This document shows, in pieces, positions 62,027 through 64,000 of a DNA stretch of 64,000 nt. The notes under the pieces are model-generated. The model saw only the letters and a program-made list of their open reading frames with translations, did no database searches and was not told where the DNA came from. The stretch spans positions 2,976,001-3,040,000 of the forward strand of contig NZ_CP013692.1 in NCBI RefSeq assembly GCF_001477625.1, read 5' to 3'. Numbering within the stretch: position 1 is the first letter of the stretch; each line of letters opens with the position of its first letter. A program made the position numbers and the translations under genes. This DNA comes from Paucibacter sp. KCTC 42545. GTDB lineage: Bacteria > Pseudomonadota > Gammaproteobacteria > Burkholderiales > Burkholderiaceae_C.

Positions 62027-64000
62027 TCAGAACTTGGCGCGCAAGCCGATCGAGTAGCGCGAGCCGTTCTCATACACGCCGATGGGCATGCCATCCGTCG
62101 TGTTGGTGCGCACCACCTCGTTGGTGATGTTCACCGCCGAGCCATACAAGCTCAGCTTGGGCGTGATGTCCCAGCTGGCGGTGGCATCCCACTGGCCGTA
62201 AGCGCTGTTCACGTCCTGGCCGCCGAAGTGCATATCGCCGTAAGACTTGGAGCGGTAGTTGTAGGACGCCCGCACGCTGAAGCCGTGGGCTTCGTAGTAG
62301 CCGCTCAAATTGAACTGGTCACGCGAGTTACCCAGCACATTGAGCTTGGGCTGCCCGGCCACCGCGCCGGCCTTGGCATCGGTGTAGGTGTAGTTCATCA
62401 CCGTGCCAAAGCCGCTATTGCCGAAGGGCTGTTGCCATTGCAGCTCAAAGCCCTTGATGTCGGCGCCGTTGTCGGCGTTGTAGGGGCGGGTGACGTTGAG
62501 CGTCTGGCCCAGCACCTGCTCTTGCGCCGCGACGGTGTAGACAAAGGTGTCGAGCTTCTTGATGAAGGCCGTACCGGCCAGCACCGCGCCTTCGGCGTAA
62601 TACCACTCGGCGCCCAACTCACCTTGATTGGAATGCACCGGCTTGAGCAAGGGATTGCCGGCCGTGGCTGCCGTCAGCACCGTGCCGTCACGCGTCATGC
62701 TGGGGCTGAGCAAATTGAAGGGGTGGCGCGACATCACGCGAGACACCGCGCCGCGCAGGATCACGTCCTTTTGCAGGTCATAGATCACGTTCAGATTGGG
62801 CAGCGCATCGGTGTAGCTGTTCTTGACGCTGATGGGCGCATAACCGCCAGCCACGATGGCATTACCGTCCGAAGTCTGCTCGGTCTTGACCAGGCGCACG
62901 CCGAAGTCACCACGCCATTTATTGCTGGAATACTCCGCCTTCACATAGCCAGCGCTGATGCGTTCGTGGATCTTGTACTCCTCGTTCTTCAGCTCGGTAT
63001 AGACCATGTTCTTGTCGAACATGGGGATGGCTTTGCTGGCCACCAGGCCGTCGTCAAACCAGCGGTACTGAGTCAGCGCGCCGGGCGTGGCGGCCTTCTG
63101 GCTCAGCAGGGGCGAAGCACCGGTGGACAAGTCCGCCAGGGTGAAGGACTGCCAGCTGGCCGCCGTACCATCGGCGCGACCCTGGCTGCGCTGATTCTCT
63201 TGCGTGCTGTCGCGCAGCTTCAAGCCCACCTTCAAGGCATTGATGAAGGAGTCGTCAAAGAACAGCGAGAAGTCGGCCTGGCCGTAGTTCTCTTTGCTCT
63301 TCATGATGCGAACCCGGTCGCTGGTGCCACCGCCCGGCTTCAGGGTCAAGCCGGTGTAGGTGAGCGGGTCGATATTGAGGTATTTGACGCCGTACTTGTC
63401 CGGTCCCAGATCGATCTGCGTGGTGGCATTGCCTTCCATCCAGAAGTGGCGGTCATGCTTGCTGCCGCCTTCGGCTTCGGTGCTGCCGACCTGGCCGTGC
63501 AGCTTCCAATTGCTGCCTTGATAGCTGCCGTCCAGGTCCAACACCTTGGACTTCACGTAGGACTCCCGGTAGATCGGCTCAAACGACACATTGGTGTTGC
63601 CGATGGTGCCGCCCACCAAGGCCTTGCTGCCGTCCGAGGTGTTGATGAAGCTGGGGTTCTGGACGTTGATATTGCCCTTGGCATCGGCTTGGCCGCTGGC
63701 TTGCCAGAGGTAGTTCTGGTTGTTGTTATTCATCTTCATGTCTGAATTCATGTAATTCAGCACGAAGTCGGTTTCACTCGTGGGGCGGAACTGAATCGCC
63801 AGATTGCCCGTCGTGCGCTCACGATCCTGGCGGAAGATGGCCGAGCCACCGCCCCATGAGGCGTACGCATTGGTGGCCGCCGCGCCCGTGGGGTTGTTGG
63901 TCTTGTCGACCGGCACGATGTTGTACTTGCCGTCGGGGAAGTTCTCCAGGCCGTCGCGGCGCATGGTGCGCTTTTGCTCGCTGATGGAGAGCAGCACGCC
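62027..64000 (-). CDS. TonB-dependent receptor (partial, N-terminus beyond window)
   Basis: The last 657 or so residues of an outer-membrane TonB-dependent receptor are present, ending in the aromatic GLRAKF. Barrel segments include SAGYVKAEYSSNKWRGDFGV, ALPNLNVIYDLQKDVILRGA, SRVMSRHPFNLLSPS and GAEWYYAEGAVLAGTAFIKK. The N-terminal signal, TonB box and plug lie past position 64000. The style is that of sugar-specific receptors of the Xanthomonas/Caulobacter type. Downstream is a FucP-type transporter. Confidence 0.93.
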   Translation of the reverse strand, partial: GVLLSISEQKRTMRRDGLENFPDGKYNIVPVDKTNNPTGAAATNAYASWGGGSAIFRQDRERTTGNLAIQFRPTSETDFVLNYMNSDMKMNNNNQNYLWQASGQADAKGNINVQNPSFINTSDGSKALVGGTIGNTNVSFEPIYRESYVKSKVLDLDGSYQGSNWKLHGQVGSTEAEGGSKHDRHFWMEGNATTQIDLGPDKYGVKYLNIDPLTYTGLTLKPGGGTSDRVRIMKSKENYGQADFSLFFDDSFINALKVGLKLRDSTQENQRSQGRADGTAASWQSFTLADLSTGASPLLSQKAATPGALTQYRWFDDGLVASKAIPMFDKNMVYTELKNEEYKIHERISAGYVKAEYSSNKWRGDFGVRLVKTEQTSDGNAIVAGGYAPISVKNSYTDALPNLNVIYDLQKDVILRGAVSRVMSRHPFNLLSPSMTRDGTVLTAATAGNPLLKPVHSNQGELGAEWYYAEGAVLAGTAFIKKLDTFVYTVAAQEQVLGQTLNVTRPYNADNGADIKGFELQWQQPFGNSGFGTVMNYTYTDAKAGAVAGQPKLNVLGNSRDQFNLSGYYEAHGFSVRASYNYRSKSYGDMHFGGQDVNSAYGQWDATASWDITPKLSLYGSAVNITNEVVRTNTTDGMPIGVYENGSRYSIGLRAKF

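Noticed and set aside
1..64000. CRISPR array
   Set aside because: No regularly spaced repeats of 23-47 bp with unique spacers were seen; the only tandem repeats are the IS21 ends and an 8-bp triplet.

Overview
The window is GC-rich and densely coded. It looks like the chromosome of a betaproteobacterium of the order Burkholderiales, in the Roseateles / Paucibacter / Rubrivivax neighbourhood. This is inferred from protein style: PEP-CTERM proteins, several orphan periplasmic binding proteins, large TonB-dependent receptors, a DCC/DUF2256/FeS-photolyase operon and frameshifted prfB. No database search was possible.

Region 1 (1-8363) is accessory DNA. A complete IS21-family element (240-2898, 5-bp target duplication TCCGC) splits a membrane-protein gene whose frame closes exactly when the element is removed. 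Then come a DUF6998-like protein, a decayed IS110 transposase, an HNH nuclease, a PEP-CTERM-like secreted protein, and two small genes behind a near-perfect LexA box. The region ends at a 28-bp tRNA-Gly 3' fragment, the signature of an integrated island whose other end lies outside the window.

Region 2 (8700-34650) is mostly core chromosome: 5'-nucleotidase, an Oar-like TonB receptor with a perfect LacI-type palindrome upstream, a chemoreceptor, gabD, alaS with a possible leader terminator, a YecA/UPF0149 protein, a SET protein, four GNAT acetyltransferases, an AhpD-like protein, a DUF2975/Xre pair, prfB with its programmed frameshift, pepN, fbp and tRNA-Thr(CGT).

Region 3 (34653-40490) is a 5.8-kb genomic island in tRNA-Thr, bounded by 49-bp direct repeats. 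It carries a lipoprotein, hsdM, an hsdS cut off by an IS3-family element, a chimeric ORF joining an IS3 transposase to the C-terminal part of IstB, and an integrase remnant. The following 2 kb (globin, small membrane protein, HEPN-like protein) may be an older element at the same site.

Region 4 (42570-64000) holds a light/photorepair operon (44558-49395) divergent from a MerR/LitR-like regulator with 11-bp-spaced direct repeats between them. It is followed by VanZ, a sugar-binding protein with a two-component system, a flavin-dependent halogenase, two orphan binding proteins, secreted proteins, a PEP-CTERM protein with HAF-like repeats, a FucP-type sugar transporter, and a TonB receptor running off the right edge. 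The last genes suggest carbohydrate uptake.
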